The translations under genes and the position numbers were made by a program. 26,450 nt of DNA, taken from positions 5,001 through 31,450 of the forward strand of contig JAHBMJ010003922.1 in assembly GCA_018398765.1 (NCBI GenBank). Direction: 5' to 3'. Below, piece after piece: positions 9,935-19,400 of the stretch. Below the pieces are notes generated by a model. The model was given only the letters and a program-made list of their open reading frames with translations, was not told the origin of the DNA and did not search any database. This DNA comes from Chromera velia (taxonomy: Eukaryota; Sar; Chromeraceae). Position 1 is the stretch's first letter. Each line of letters starts with the position of its first letter.

Positions 9935-12535
9935 TTATGGTGAAGGCAGGATTGAGCGTCCGATAAACCTGTTCCCTTTCTGCAAGTTCTCTCGCGACCA
10001 CATCGGTTGCAAATTCGAGAAATGCAGACGCGCAATTTGAGTTTTTGTGTCTGGTTTTTCCCCGTCTGGCCCTGGGTACATGATGGGAGTGATGTGGTCA
10101 ACGTGCCAGTGAGTCCCGTAGTTCTCCCACGACATTCCGGGGTTGTCGTGGAAGTTGTTTTTTTCTAAATGGGACTTCAAGTGATCAATCGAGCATCCCA
10201 GATACTCGTGGGAACGCTTCCGTGGAGGACTAGGGTTGCCTTGTCTAAAGGTGACGGCACACCTTTGCGCCCATCTCCGGGCCGATTTTGTCAAGCGAAA
10301 GAGGTAGTCCTCTTTGTACCTTTCTCGTTGTCGTCGTTTTTTTTCTGCAAAGGCTGGGTTGTCCTTCTGGCATTCGGGGCATTCGGTTCTTCTGCGATGG
10401 TGTTCACAAATGCTCCCCCCTCCACACTCTTTGCATCTCGAACGTCTGCGATCGTGTTCGCAAATCTGGCTACCTTTACATTCCCGACAGTTATCTCGTC
10501 TGCGGCCGTGTTCACACATACTGCTTCCACCACATTCCTTACAGTAACTCTTCTGACGACCGTGTTTGCACAATGCACTTCCTCCGCACTCCTTACAGTG
10601 GTGTCGCTGACGGTCATGCTCACAGATTGCACTGCCACCACATTGTCTGCAGAACCGTCGTTCGCGGCCATGTTCACAGATTCCCTTCCCCCCGCACTCT
10701 TTGCACACATACTTTACTTTTCCGTGGGGGCAGCGAGCTTTCCGTCTTTCCGTTGGACAATCGGATGTAGATCGGAGAATATGGCGAGTTATGCGAACTG
10801 AGTTCACAGTGTCAGATATTTTGGCAAACGCAAGCGCATTGCCAAACCACTCAGTACCTTCTCTGAGAGTGGGCGACTCGCCGACAACACCATCAGGACC
10901 AGAACCTGTCGTCTGCAGCACTTGCTCAGATAAACAGGGCCGCCAGGCAGTCCGAATACCCTCCTGCAAAGTACCAGATGAGGGTTTGCGGGACTCTTCG
11001 CAGAAAGAGCCCACACACCCCTCTTCTGCGCCATGCGGCTGTTGAACGGCCTGTCCTTCCCGCCGGGCGGTTCTCTTTGAAACCGCAAAATCCGCACCCA
11101 CAGCCACATAACAGAAGAATCTGTGTCGAGAAGGGACAACAGGATCTGAAGTGTCGTGAGAGGGGGCACCCTGAAAGCTGAAAACCCCCCCTCGGAGCGG
11201 CAATGGACTTGTGAGACGCACAGTCTGTAAGTGATAGGTTGCGGCCACTTTGGGACGAAGGGCCGCAGTTCGGGCACCATCACCTGGAGTGCACTTCTGT
11301 GCGGAAGTGCATGTTTGGAACCTGACATGAGAACGGAATGGTCTGCCAATAAACCTGTTCCCTTTCTGCAAGTTCTCTCGCGACCACATCGGTTGCAAAT
11401 TCGAGAAATGCAGACGCGCAATTTGAGTTTTTGCGTCTGGTTTTTCCCCGTCTGGCCCTGGGTACATGATGGGAGTGATGTGGTCAACGTGCCAGTGAGT
11501 CCCGTAGTTCTCCCACGACATTCCGGGGTTGTCGTGGAAGTTGTTTTTTTCTAAATGGGACTTCAAGTGATCAATCGAGCATCCCAGATACTCGTGGGAA
11601 CACTTCCGTGGAGGTGGGGACTTTCCACCGCGGAACGCAGAAAGGCACCTGTACACGGATGCCTGGATAATTTTCATCAAGCGATACGAGCAGTCCTCTC
11701 TGTACCTTTTTCTGGCTCTTTCAACCGCCCGCTGCTTTCTCTGTGCAAAGACAGGATTATCCTTCTGGCATTCGGGGCAATGTGAACGAAGACGGTCGTG
11801 TTCACAAATTTCGCTCCCTTTGCAATCGCGACACTGAGAGCGCCGGCGACCGTGTTCGCAGATTCCTGCCCCATGACACTCCGCACATCTGTACTTGTCC
11901 CGACCATACGCACAAATTCTCGTCCCTCCACACTCTTTACAGTAGTATTTGTTGCGCCCGTGTTCGCAGAAGACCCCACCCCCACACTCCCTACAAAAGT
12001 ATCGTTGGCGCCCATGCTCACAAATTCCTTTTCCCCCGCACTCCTTGCAATGGTACCTTCTCCTCCCATGGGGACAGTTTGCATTTGCTCGTTTTTCATG
12101 GGCAAGTGAGAGATAGTGCGAAAGGGTCGAATTGCTGTCAGCAGAACTTCTCTCTGCTGTAACGCGTCTCGCTGTGGAGCACGCCCTTTCCTTCAATTTT
12201 GCAACTTCTTTTCCGCGAATAATAACGAGAGCTGTATAGGGTGCACTGAATTTTATTGAGCGCATAGAAACTCCATCGGCGCCATCAAGACTCGTATGGC
12301 TCAATTTTGTAGCTTTGTTTGAAAAGAAACGGTAACCATCAGAAGTCACTGTGGCAGACCAGGTGTACTGTGTCCAGAAGCGCAAAACCGCGCCCGCCCC
12401 ATTAGACGTGCGCGAGGAAGACACGCGTTGATTTGGGGCAACCCAGATAGGCCGCTTTGTTGCTGCCCCTGCAGAGCCTGTGAGCGTCACGGAGGGTCGA
12501 GCAGCCTGGCGCAACACCTCGAGTGCACGTTTCAT
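9935..12535 (-). CDS. Duplicated Cys/His-array plus HNH nuclease protein, 866 aa
   Basis: One intronless frame from ATG (12533-12535) to TAA (9935-9937). Order: a basic, acid-poor N-terminus (residues 1-31) resembling an organelle targeting peptide; array A of six 18-residue modules (154-258); HNH domain A (about 308-396) with HVDH at 349-352, NLQ at 379-381 and EN at 387-388; a low-similarity linker (about 400-600); array B of seven modules (602-724); HNH domain B (about 770-858) with HVDH at 811-814. Module pattern: C-x-H-x6-C-x2-C-x5, usually CEHGR...CKECGG. HNH domains cut DNA using a metal held by the His residues; the modules look like small zinc-binding units. Similar Cys/His repeats occur in algal and protist proteins, from general recall. 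DNA binding by the arrays is inferred. Possibly two genes fused by tandem duplication; an unseen intron in the linker cannot be excluded. Confidence 0.85.
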   Translation of the reverse strand: MKRALEVLRQAARPSVTLTGSAGAATKRPIWVAPNQRVSSSRTSNGAGAVLRFWTQYTWSATVTSDGYRFFSNKATKLSHTSLDGADGVSMRSIKFSAPYTALVIIRGKEVAKLKERACSTARRVTAERSSADSNSTLSHYLSLAHEKRANANCPHGRRRYHCKECGGKGICEHGRQRYFCRECGGGVFCEHGRNKYYCKECGGTRICAYGRDKYRCAECHGAGICEHGRRRSQCRDCKGSEICEHDRLRSHCPECQKDNPVFAQRKQRAVERARKRYREDCSYRLMKIIQASVYRCLSAFRGGKSPPPRKCSHEYLGCSIDHLKSHLEKNNFHDNPGMSWENYGTHWHVDHITPIMYPGPDGEKPDAKTQIARLHFSNLQPMWSRENLQKGNRFIGRPFRSHVRFQTCTSAQKCTPGDGARTAALRPKVAATYHLQTVRLTSPLPLRGGVFSFQGAPSHDTSDPVVPSRHRFFCYVAVGADFAVSKRTARREGQAVQQPHGAEEGCVGSFCEESRKPSSGTLQEGIRTAWRPCLSEQVLQTTGSGPDGVVGESPTLREGTEWFGNALAFAKISDTVNSVRITRHILRSTSDCPTERRKARCPHGKVKYVCKECGGKGICEHGRERRFCRQCGGSAICEHDRQRHHCKECGGSALCKHGRQKSYCKECGGSSMCEHGRRRDNCRECKGSQICEHDRRRSRCKECGGGSICEHHRRRTECPECQKDNPAFAEKKRRQRERYKEDYLFRLTKSARRWAQRCAVTFRQGNPSPPRKRSHEYLGCSIDHLKSHLEKNNFHDNPGMSWENYGTHWHVDHITPIMYPGPDGEKPDTKTQIARLHFSNLQPMWSRENLQKGNRFIGRSILPSP
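9963..10228 (-). repeat. HNH-domain segment, copy B of an internal duplication
   Basis: Matches 11349-11614 at offset 1386 bp, with two mismatches in 266 bp (10048/11434 and 10216/11602). Both change the residue: Thr830 versus Ala368, and Arg774 versus Cys312. Identity stops abruptly at both ends. Confidence 0.93.
10364..10732 (-). repeat. Array B: seven 54-bp Cys/His modules
   Basis: Residues 602-724 of the HNH protein. The first five modules after the leading CPHG unit keep C-x-H-x6-C-x2-C with a near-constant CEHGR/CKECGG frame; the last ends in CPECQKDN, as in array A. The His is present in all seven modules. Positions 6-9 and 16-18 of each module vary most. Confidence 0.9.
10810..11348 (-). 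other. Linker between the two array-HNH units
   Basis: Encodes roughly residues 397-575 of the fused frame. It has no recognisable domain and no clear similarity to the N-terminal 150 residues. It may be former intergenic or leader sequence caught when the unit duplicated, or may hide a spliced intron; the open frame across it argues for translation. Confidence 0.4.
11349..11614 (-). repeat. HNH-domain segment, copy A of an internal duplication
   Basis: Partner of 9963-10228. It encodes about 88 codons covering the whole catalytic core from before the HEYLG motif to the NRFIG motif. No synonymous differences from the other copy were found. Confidence 0.93.
11762..12076 (-). repeat. Array A: six 54-bp Cys/His modules
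   Basis: Residues 154-258. Same module pattern as array B, but one module fewer. The fourth module (from Cys208) has Tyr210 where His is expected, so it would lack one ligand. The linker after the array is Lys/Arg-rich. Confidence 0.9.
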
Positions 12536-13385
12536 TCTAAAATTACTTCGTCCAATATATATGTGATGCTCTTCTCAGGTTGTTTGCTTGAGGTACGAAG
12601 ATGTCAAACTCAGAGTTGGGGATTAGTGGTGAAGGAAACTATGTATACGTCACGAGAGAGAGAAGGTGTCGCACTTTTTAGTATATATGTATTGTAGCTC
12701 TATGTATACGTATATATATGTATATAGCTATATTGCTGCATGCATGCATGCTATATGCATGCTTCATGATCGCGAGAGAGCATGCATGCATGCATGCATC
12801 TTCTCTCTTTTTTTTTTTTTTTTTGAAAAACATTTGCCGTGGCCCCCGGCCATGGTATCTGTTAAGGCCCTTAGCCGCACCTATGGAAAAAAAAAAGTCG
12901 AATTACCAATAAATCGGGTTACATTTGCCTTTCGGGACCCGCGCTTTCCGGCAACTCTACAGCGCGTGCATGGCGAACATGCACCTTTTGAACCTTGATG
13001 TATCAGTACATATATACATATGCAAAAACACACATAGAGGCGAATTGTACATAGATTCGATCATCTGTGTAGTTTTCAAGGAAGGCGATAGAGCACACCG
13101 TCTAAGTGAAGCTGTTCTAAACTGCTCCGTTGTTTAACTATACTACTAAGCTCACTGGTAAGTTAAAACATGCCGCTTTACAGAGTCAGGAGTAAGCCGC
13201 ACCACGACTGAGTGCGCTTGACAAAGAGGAAAAACGGTTAATTTGATCTGCAGGAACCTCTTTTTGCCCGTCTTCTTTCTCTCTACTTAGCCCCTCTTGC
13301 CGTTCTTCGATCAGCACCTGGTTTCTCGACTTCCTTCTACCTCCACTTACGGATTTGGGACGCAAAATACTGTCTATATATAGTG
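12536..13385. other. Intergenic region upstream of the HNH gene
   Basis: No gene seen. It presumably holds the promoter of the minus-strand HNH gene next to 12536. It contains ATATAT runs, clustered GCATGC palindromes and a T18 run (about 12808-12825). Confidence 0.5.
12738..12800. repeat. Cluster of GCATGC palindromes
   Basis: Repeated TGCATGCATGC strings appear at 12738-12764 and 12780-12800, separated by CGCGAGAGAG. Smaller clusters lie at 441-484, 4189-4213 and 16050-16062. Confidence 0.85.
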
Positions 13386-13478
13386 TGTATCGCTGTAGTA
13401 TTTGCTTTGAAATATTGTAGAGAGGCTTATCATGTATGGGTCCAGTGCTTGGTGAGTACAAGAGGGAGAGATGTGAAC

Positions 13479-14995
13479 AGAAGCCGTTTGGGCCTGTGGA
13501 TAAAGCTAGGTAAGCAAGTGTGTGAACAGAAGCCGTTTGGGCGTGTGGGTGAATGTTTGGGCGTGCGGGTGCATGGAGAAAGAGAGGCATGGAAAGGAAA
13601 TATGTGCAGTAACAGAATCCACTTAGGCCTACAGCTGGATGAATAAAGAGAGATGGAGAAAATGAGCGTGTTTATGAGTATGTATGAGTTTGTGAACAGA
13701 AGCCGTTTGGGCGTGCGGGCGAGATAAGGAGAATGAGTCATACAACAGAAGCCGCTTGGGCCCATGGATGAATGAAGAGAGATCAATTGTATATCATTGA
13801 AGAAAAGCCGCTTGGGCCGCTGGTTAGGCCTGTGGATGAATGAAGAGAGATCAAGTGTGTGAACAAAAACATACAGAAGCCGCTTGGGCCTATGGATGAG
13901 TGAAAAGAGATAGGGAGAACGAGTATGTGAACAGAAGTCGTTTGGGCGTGTGGGTGAATGAAGGGAGACAAGGAGATACAGGGAGAGCGAGTATAAACAG
14001 AAGCCGCTTGGGCGTGTAGGTGAATGAAGGGAGACAAGGAGATACAAGGAGAGCGAGTGTGTGAACAGAAGCTGCTTGGGCGTGTGGATGAATGAAGGGA
14101 GTGTGTGAATAAAAGCCGGTTGGGCGTACGAGCGAAGAAAGAGAGACAAGGAGAATGAGTATGTGAACAGAAGCTAGGAACAGGAGCCGTTTGGGTCCGT
14201 GGATGAATGAAGAGGGATCAATTGTGTGTCATTAAACAAAAGCTGCTCGGGCCTATGGTTAGGCTTCGCTAGGCCTGTGGATGAATGAACAGATATCAAG
14301 TGCGTAAACAGAAGCCACTTGGGCCTGCTGATGAATTAAAAGAGACAGGGAGAGTAAGTGTGTGAACAGAAGCCGTTTGGACGTGTGAGTGAATGAAGAG
14401 AGACAAGGAGATACAAGGAGAGCGAATGTATGAACAGAAGCCACTTAGGCCTCATGCAGTGAATCAATGAAGAATAATGAAGAGAGACATGGAGAACAAG
14501 TATGTGAACAGAAGCCGTTTGGGGTATCACGACGGTGTAGGTACATAAACACAGACAAGGCCGCTTGAGAAATAAACCGCAGTAAAAGTGATCAATGAGC
14601 AGTGTTCCTAGATTCAGAACAGATGGGACGAACCGGAACCTTTTGACAGACTAGGCCAGATCCGCCCCTCATATATGGGGACGCGGCATGCATAACAAAA
14701 ACCTAAATCATCACAGACAGGGAAAGCAAGTGTGTGAACCGGTGTGAACAAGCTAGGTGAACAGGAGCTGGTTGGGCGTGTGGGTGAATAAAAAGAGATA
14801 AGGACTCACACAAGCATGTTAGCAGAAGATATTTATATGGGCGTGTGAGTACCTAAATGAATAGAGACAGCCTGTTACTGAGAGAGAATGAAACTCAGTG
14901 TGTAAACAAAACTTTAAGCTGCTAGGGCCTGAAATAGAAATAAACGAAGAGAAACAGAGAGAGCAAGTATGTGAACAAAAGCTGTTCGGGCGTGT
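13479..14995. repeat. Degenerate minisatellite, about 19 units
   Basis: The core GAACAGAAGCCGYTTGGGC recurs near 13479, 13524, 13696, 13743, 13803, 13872, 13927, 13996, 14063, 14107, 14170, 14237, 14307, 14366, 14431, 14507, 14757 and 14973, with a weaker unit near 13610. Units are spaced mostly 45-75 bp and are often followed by GTGGGTGAATGAAGRGAGAC. The number of bases between cores varies, so this is an old, decayed array. Its long minus-strand open frame is a by-product of the repeat. Confidence 0.85.
14579..14714 (+). repeat. Inverted repeat, left arm
   Basis: Aligns at roughly 80% identity to the reverse complement of 16878-17012. The best block is CTCATATATGGGGACG followed by a conserved ATAACAAAAACCT. 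Confidence 0.8.
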
Positions 14996-14999
14996 GGAT

Positions 15000-15190
15000 G
15001 TGAGAGTGTTAATGAAAGCCATTAACTTTGCGCATGTGGGTGAGTGATCGAAGAGAGACAGGGAAAATGAGGGAGTAAGTGAGTGAGCAAGTGAGACAGT
15101 AAGTGAGTGAATTAGTGAGGAAAGCAAGAATAACTCAGTGAGTCAGTGACTAAGTGTGTTGGTGAGTGAGTAAGTGAGCACAACCAACTA
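15000..15190. repeat. GTGA/AGTG tetranucleotide-rich tract
   Basis: Imperfect GTGAGTGA and AAGTGAGTGAGC strings, continuing the minisatellite on its right side. Confidence 0.7.
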
Positions 15191-15988
15191 CAGCAACTAA
15201 TACAGCAAGCATAGCAAGCGTATAGTTTAGAACTTGTATAACGTTGTGTTCAAACATTTTATAGACTAGCTGACAGTCTCAGTCACAGGTAGATGATTTA
15301 AAAGAGCAAGTTGATAATAGAAGGCGTATAATGGCGTATATAATGTTTGGCTACTATATATGCTACTATGCTACTACTAGAATGGCCAAAATATAAATGA
15401 AAGTAAATGAAAGAAACATTATAGCATATGTGTCTGTATATAAAAGACTTATATATTAACTCCGTAAATAAAAAATAAAAATGTAAGTAGATTTAAGCGG
15501 GGAGCACTGTGATTTTTTTTTTTAATAAGCAAAAATGAGTTGTTAAAGATTTATCAATAATGTATTGCTGCGGTTACAGTTTTATTTTCTCTTTCACGTT
15601 TATTCACGTTAACACCATGTGTTAGCGAAGTCCTTGTACGTCATTAATTTTCTTATCAGCAAATGTATCTAATAGCAGAGCTCTTCTTATTTCTTCTTCT
15701 CAACCGTTTTGAAGCCCGTCCAGCCGTCTCTGGCCCTCTACGGCATTTACAGATACCGCGGCTATGCTTTTGCGCAGTCAACAACCGTGATTGAGGGTTT
15801 TGTCATGCACTATATATTAATATGGGAAGGGGAACCTGTTGCATGCATATACCACAATCGATCATGGACGCACCTCTCAGTGCTTTCACCCTATCTCACC
15901 CCTGGGGGCCACGGTATGTCTCGTAGGGACATTACAATGAATTGTATATATCGCCTTGCCAGGCGTATATATACGGGTCTGGTATACA
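15191..15988. other. AT-rich intergenic DNA
   Basis: Stops in all frames to about 15700. A mixed segment at 15700-15980 includes a weak third match (about 15785-15830) to the inverted repeat at 16878-17012. No gene supported. Confidence 0.5.
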
Positions 15989-16380
15989 TACGGGATACAC
16001 CCAACAGGGGGTCGGCCATAATTTGATTGCATGTTGGGCATGTCTTGCCTGCAATGCATGCATGGGCAAATGGCGGAGGCCACGGCAACGTACGCAAAAT
16101 ATGCTTTTCGGGACCGTATATGAACATATATGTAATTAACTCCGTGCGAGTTATACTGGAGGGGCACGTATCATGAAGAACGAAGTATATAATATTATAA
16201 TGCGATCGCGGCTCCGTGTGAGTTGCTTGAGGAGTATATTTTAGAATTTGCGTAACACCGACCATGACGGAGACAGAACCGAATCCCTCCCCCAAAAATG
16301 AAAAAATGCGTTATGCGGATGCGTACGATCTCAGGGCCTCTCGGCTAATCTCAGCAGAGCTGAGCTGTCCCCCGAGGCAA
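15989..16380. repeat. ~392-bp tandem repeat, unit 1
   Basis: Begins TACGGGATACACCCAAC and is followed by a similar second unit. Shared landmarks include GGTCAGCCATAATTTGATT-like, CGCAAAATATGCTTTTCGG, AAAAATGAAAAAATGC and CAGCAGAGCTGAGCTG. Confidence 0.85.
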
Positions 16381-16798
16381 TACGGGATACACCCAACCAG
16401 TTCCCTCGGGGGGCTATTTAGCGGGTCAGCCATAATTTGATTGATGCAAAGCATCAGGGATCGACCTGGGTATGTCTTACCTATGCAAAGTGGCGGGGGC
16501 CACAGCAACATGCGCAAAATATGCTTTTCGGAACCATGCACATGCAACTCTATGCGAGTTACTTGAGGGGCATATATTATGAGGAGCGAAGTATAATTAT
16601 AATATGATCACTGCTCCATGCGACTTGCTTGAGGGACACATTTTGGAATTTGGGTGACACCGTGACGGATATATAGAGACAAAACCGAACCCCCCCCCCT
16701 AAAAATGAAAAAATGCATTATGCCGATATATGCAGATCCGTGCGATCTTAGGGCCTCTCGGTTGATTTCAGCAGAGCTGAGCTGCCCCCTGAGGCGAT
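16381..16798. repeat. ~392-bp tandem repeat, unit 2
   Basis: Follows unit 1 without a gap and repeats its landmarks in order, with indels (about 418 bp). It carries a C-run (about 16690-16698) where unit 1 has a shorter one. Confidence 0.85.
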
Positions 16799-16877
16799 AG
16801 GTTTGGTTCGTATTTCTATTAATCCTAGTTGCTCCACATATGCACCACGCATGGTCCCTATATGCCTGCTCCTAGAA

Positions 16878-17012
16878 CTTGTGATCGAGGTTTTTGTTAT
16901 ACATGCCACGTCCCCATATATGAGGAGCGGATCAAGCCTAGTTTATCCAAAGGTTCCACTTTTTCCTGTTAGTCTCAATTCTAGGAGTAAGCTTATTGAT
17001 CACTTTCAATGC
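16878..17012 (-). repeat. Inverted repeat, right arm
   Basis: Reverse complement of 14579-14714. With its partner it encloses the end of the minisatellite and both 392-bp units (about 2.2 kb). No transposase frame lies between the arms. Confidence 0.8.
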
Positions 17013-17610
17013 GTAGCTTATAACTTGTGGCTTCTGAATTAACAGCAAGATAGCTCTAGATAGCTCTTCGAACTGGTATAAAAATCCTCTCCTGCAAGAT
17101 GTGTTAAGTCCCTGCATGTCTGGGGCCTCGCACTTTTGATCAATCCCCGCCTTGTTGGGTATATTCGAGTGATCTATCGATTCGACGTGAAGGTGGGATC
17201 CAAAAATATATATTGGTCAAAACTGCCCCAACTGATCTCCCCTTCTCCTGTTTTTCCTTTCCTTGTCTATTCCTTAATTGTGTTAAATCAAATGTGGAAT
17301 ATCTTTAAGTACTTCTTTCTCTTCAACTCTTTTTTTTTTTCTTCTTCATGCAACGGTTCTCTTCAACTTTTTATTTTCTCAACAGATTGTACTCAACTTT
17401 TTTTGATTTCCTATCGTTTCCTTATTTTTTCCTTCCTTCAGTAGTTCTGCCCTCCCTCTTTCCTTCTTCTTTCTTTATTCCCCTCCGTTTCTTTAGTCGG
17501 CCAATCTAACATACACCAAGTACTCCCTCCCTAGCAATATTTTAGTAACTTTAAAACTGCGGGCCCCTACATATATATAGTACATGAAACTTTCTTATCA
17601 GTGTTGTTCT
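17013..17610. other. Pyrimidine- and AT-rich spacer
   Basis: Long T/C-rich runs on the plus strand (17220-17480). No gene, RNA or repeat boundary recognised. Confidence 0.5.
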
Positions 17611-18457
17611 GAGCTCCTCCTACTCGTAGGTGAACAGACAGGAGTGGAAGCTGAAGGCTAGAGGTCTCTCTAGGTGAGAAGAGGTTGAGAGGCTAGAGCA
17701 GTCTTGTATACAGACGTATGTGTTCGTGTGTATGTATGTGTGTGTGTATGTATGTCTGTTGTCTATGTCTGTTGTCTGTGTTTATGTCTGTGTCTATGTC
17801 TGTGTGTGTGTGTATATGTGTGTGTGTGTATGTGTGTGTATGTATGTGTATGTGTATGTGTGTGTATATGTGTGTGTGTATGTGTACGTATATGTATGTC
17901 AATTCAGAAGGTTTAAGTTAAGAGTTGATCGATTCAATTGAATGAGAAGAAGAAGCGAGTTGATCGTTCCGATAAAAACTTGAGGATTCGCGAAAATCAT
18001 CTCAAATCAACATTTGCATGTGTATGTTCATACCAGTCCAATTACCGTATACATAATCAGCTCCAGCCAGTCTGCCATAGACATAATCGCCTTTAACGTG
18101 TTTATCATAAATATAATTGACTAATCAGCTCTTGAGTGTATCTACCGTAGACATAATCGGGTTCAGTGTGTCCTTCAGTCTTTATTATCATCCTCTTCAA
18201 TAAGCTTAATCCAACTTGCTTTATGATAATCTTACTGTCTTTTCTACCTTCACTTGCATTCTTATTTCATCCTGTGTTAACCTTTTCCTCTTTCTTTTAC
18301 TTTCTTTTAATTCTCTTAAGGTTTTGAATCATTCTGAATGAATCAATTTCTTTTCTTATTTTTTATTTTATTTTTATTTTATAGTACCAAATTCTTTTCT
18401 TCTTAACTCTTTAAAGCAACTACTTATAACGACTTTTAACTGCTAATTTCAACATAA
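17611..18457 (+). repeat. ~850-bp dispersed repeat, copy 1 (CpG-depleted)
   Basis: Aligns end to end with 22699-23562: a GAGCTCCTC start, a TG-rich tract (about 17715-17898), then about 560 bp of close similarity ending TTTCAACATAA. Compared with copy 2 it repeatedly shows TG or CA where copy 2 has CG. No open frame outside the TG tract, and no terminal TG...CA typical of LTRs. Confidence 0.92.
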
Positions 18458-18898
18458 CATATCCCTCTTTCTCAAGACAGCATTCTACGGCCATCTAAAA
18501 GACTTCCCTTCATCTTACCGAAAAATACACAAAATTTTAATAGGTATATTTTCGGACCCGGAACCATGTGTCCGCCTGTCCGACCGGGTGCAAACTTTGG
18601 GTCACATTTTTCTTGAACCGACCGGGTTCAAGCAGTCGGCGTCTCCTTATCCCTTCTACTTGATTCTTCATTCTTCTTCTCCTTCCCCATAAACTCAATC
18701 AATATAAAACACATCCCTCCTTCTCACGTTCAATAGCAGAGCCTCATCACAGAAAGTTTTCAACACGCTGATGAGCTGCTCCCGAGGCAATACCTGTCTC
18801 TGTCCACTGCATGTAATCGGCTTCGTGTCTGTACGTTTGCACAACTTCGACGCTCTTTTGCACCATTCATGTTTTTATGGTAGAACTCCAACCTTTTA
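18458..18898. other. Unassigned DNA after repeat copy 1
   Basis: Mixed composition; contains two GACCGGGT-type strings (about 18580-18630). No primer-binding site or gene was recognised. Confidence 0.4.
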
Positions 18899-19400
18899 TC
18901 AGAGACAATGTGAAGTCAAAGTGGCACACTTTAGACAGAAGGTGAAAGGAAAGCAAAATTGCATCGATATGAGCGTAGTCAAGCAGGCGGTATGAAAAAG
19001 GTCAGTCGTTTTGCTCTTCTTCAAGAATTTTTGAATGTTCAGGTTGCACGGACTCCCTGAAGAGAACTTACACAAATCCTTCTGCTTCGTTCCTTGCTTG
19101 TGCAGATTGCATGTAAGCTCTGAAGCGTTCGTGGTGAGTTTGTAGTTCTCGAGAGAAGATGGTGCAACAAAGTCAGGCACAACTGAAGGTGCGTCTCTGT
19201 CAAGTCATATGTATGCAGGTAAACGGCAAGCAGCTCAAACGGTTTTTCTCAAGCATTCATCTACGTTCTTGCATATGAGGTCCACTTTGCCTTTCGTGTT
19301 TCTTGTTCTTTCAATATTTTTCTGTTCCATTTGCTCCCACACAGGGTAGTCAAAAAGGCATGTGAGCATTTGTTGAGCGTATTCATTCTTGAATCATAAA
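18899..19400 (-). pseudogene. Possible decayed coding remnant
   Basis: On the minus strand, a frame from about 19400 down to 18899 contains only two stops, both TGA, in roughly 165 codons, and reads like a globular protein with a Cys/His-bearing stretch (about 19070-19125). TGA can arise from CGA by one C-to-T change, which would fit decay by deamination. A GTAAGT near 19078 could instead be a splice donor. No family was recognised; chance is not excluded. Confidence 0.22.

Noticed and set aside
10169-10801. Plus-strand open frames opposite the HNH gene (also 11555-12162)
   Set aside because: Antisense shadows of the Cys/His arrays; their repetitive pattern is dictated by the 54-bp units on the minus strand.
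13430-14149. 239-codon minus-strand open frame
   Set aside because: It lies wholly in the minisatellite and repeats the translation of its core (SLHSPTRP-type strings). Open only because the unit lacks stops in that frame; no domain.
15709-16026. 105-codon plus-strand open frame
   Set aside because: Runs into the 392-bp tandem repeat and overlaps the weak inverted-repeat copy; no domain or codon bias.
17690-17941. Several Val/Cys- and His/Thr-rich open frames (also at 22793-23147)
   Set aside because: Translations of TG/CA dinucleotide tracts.
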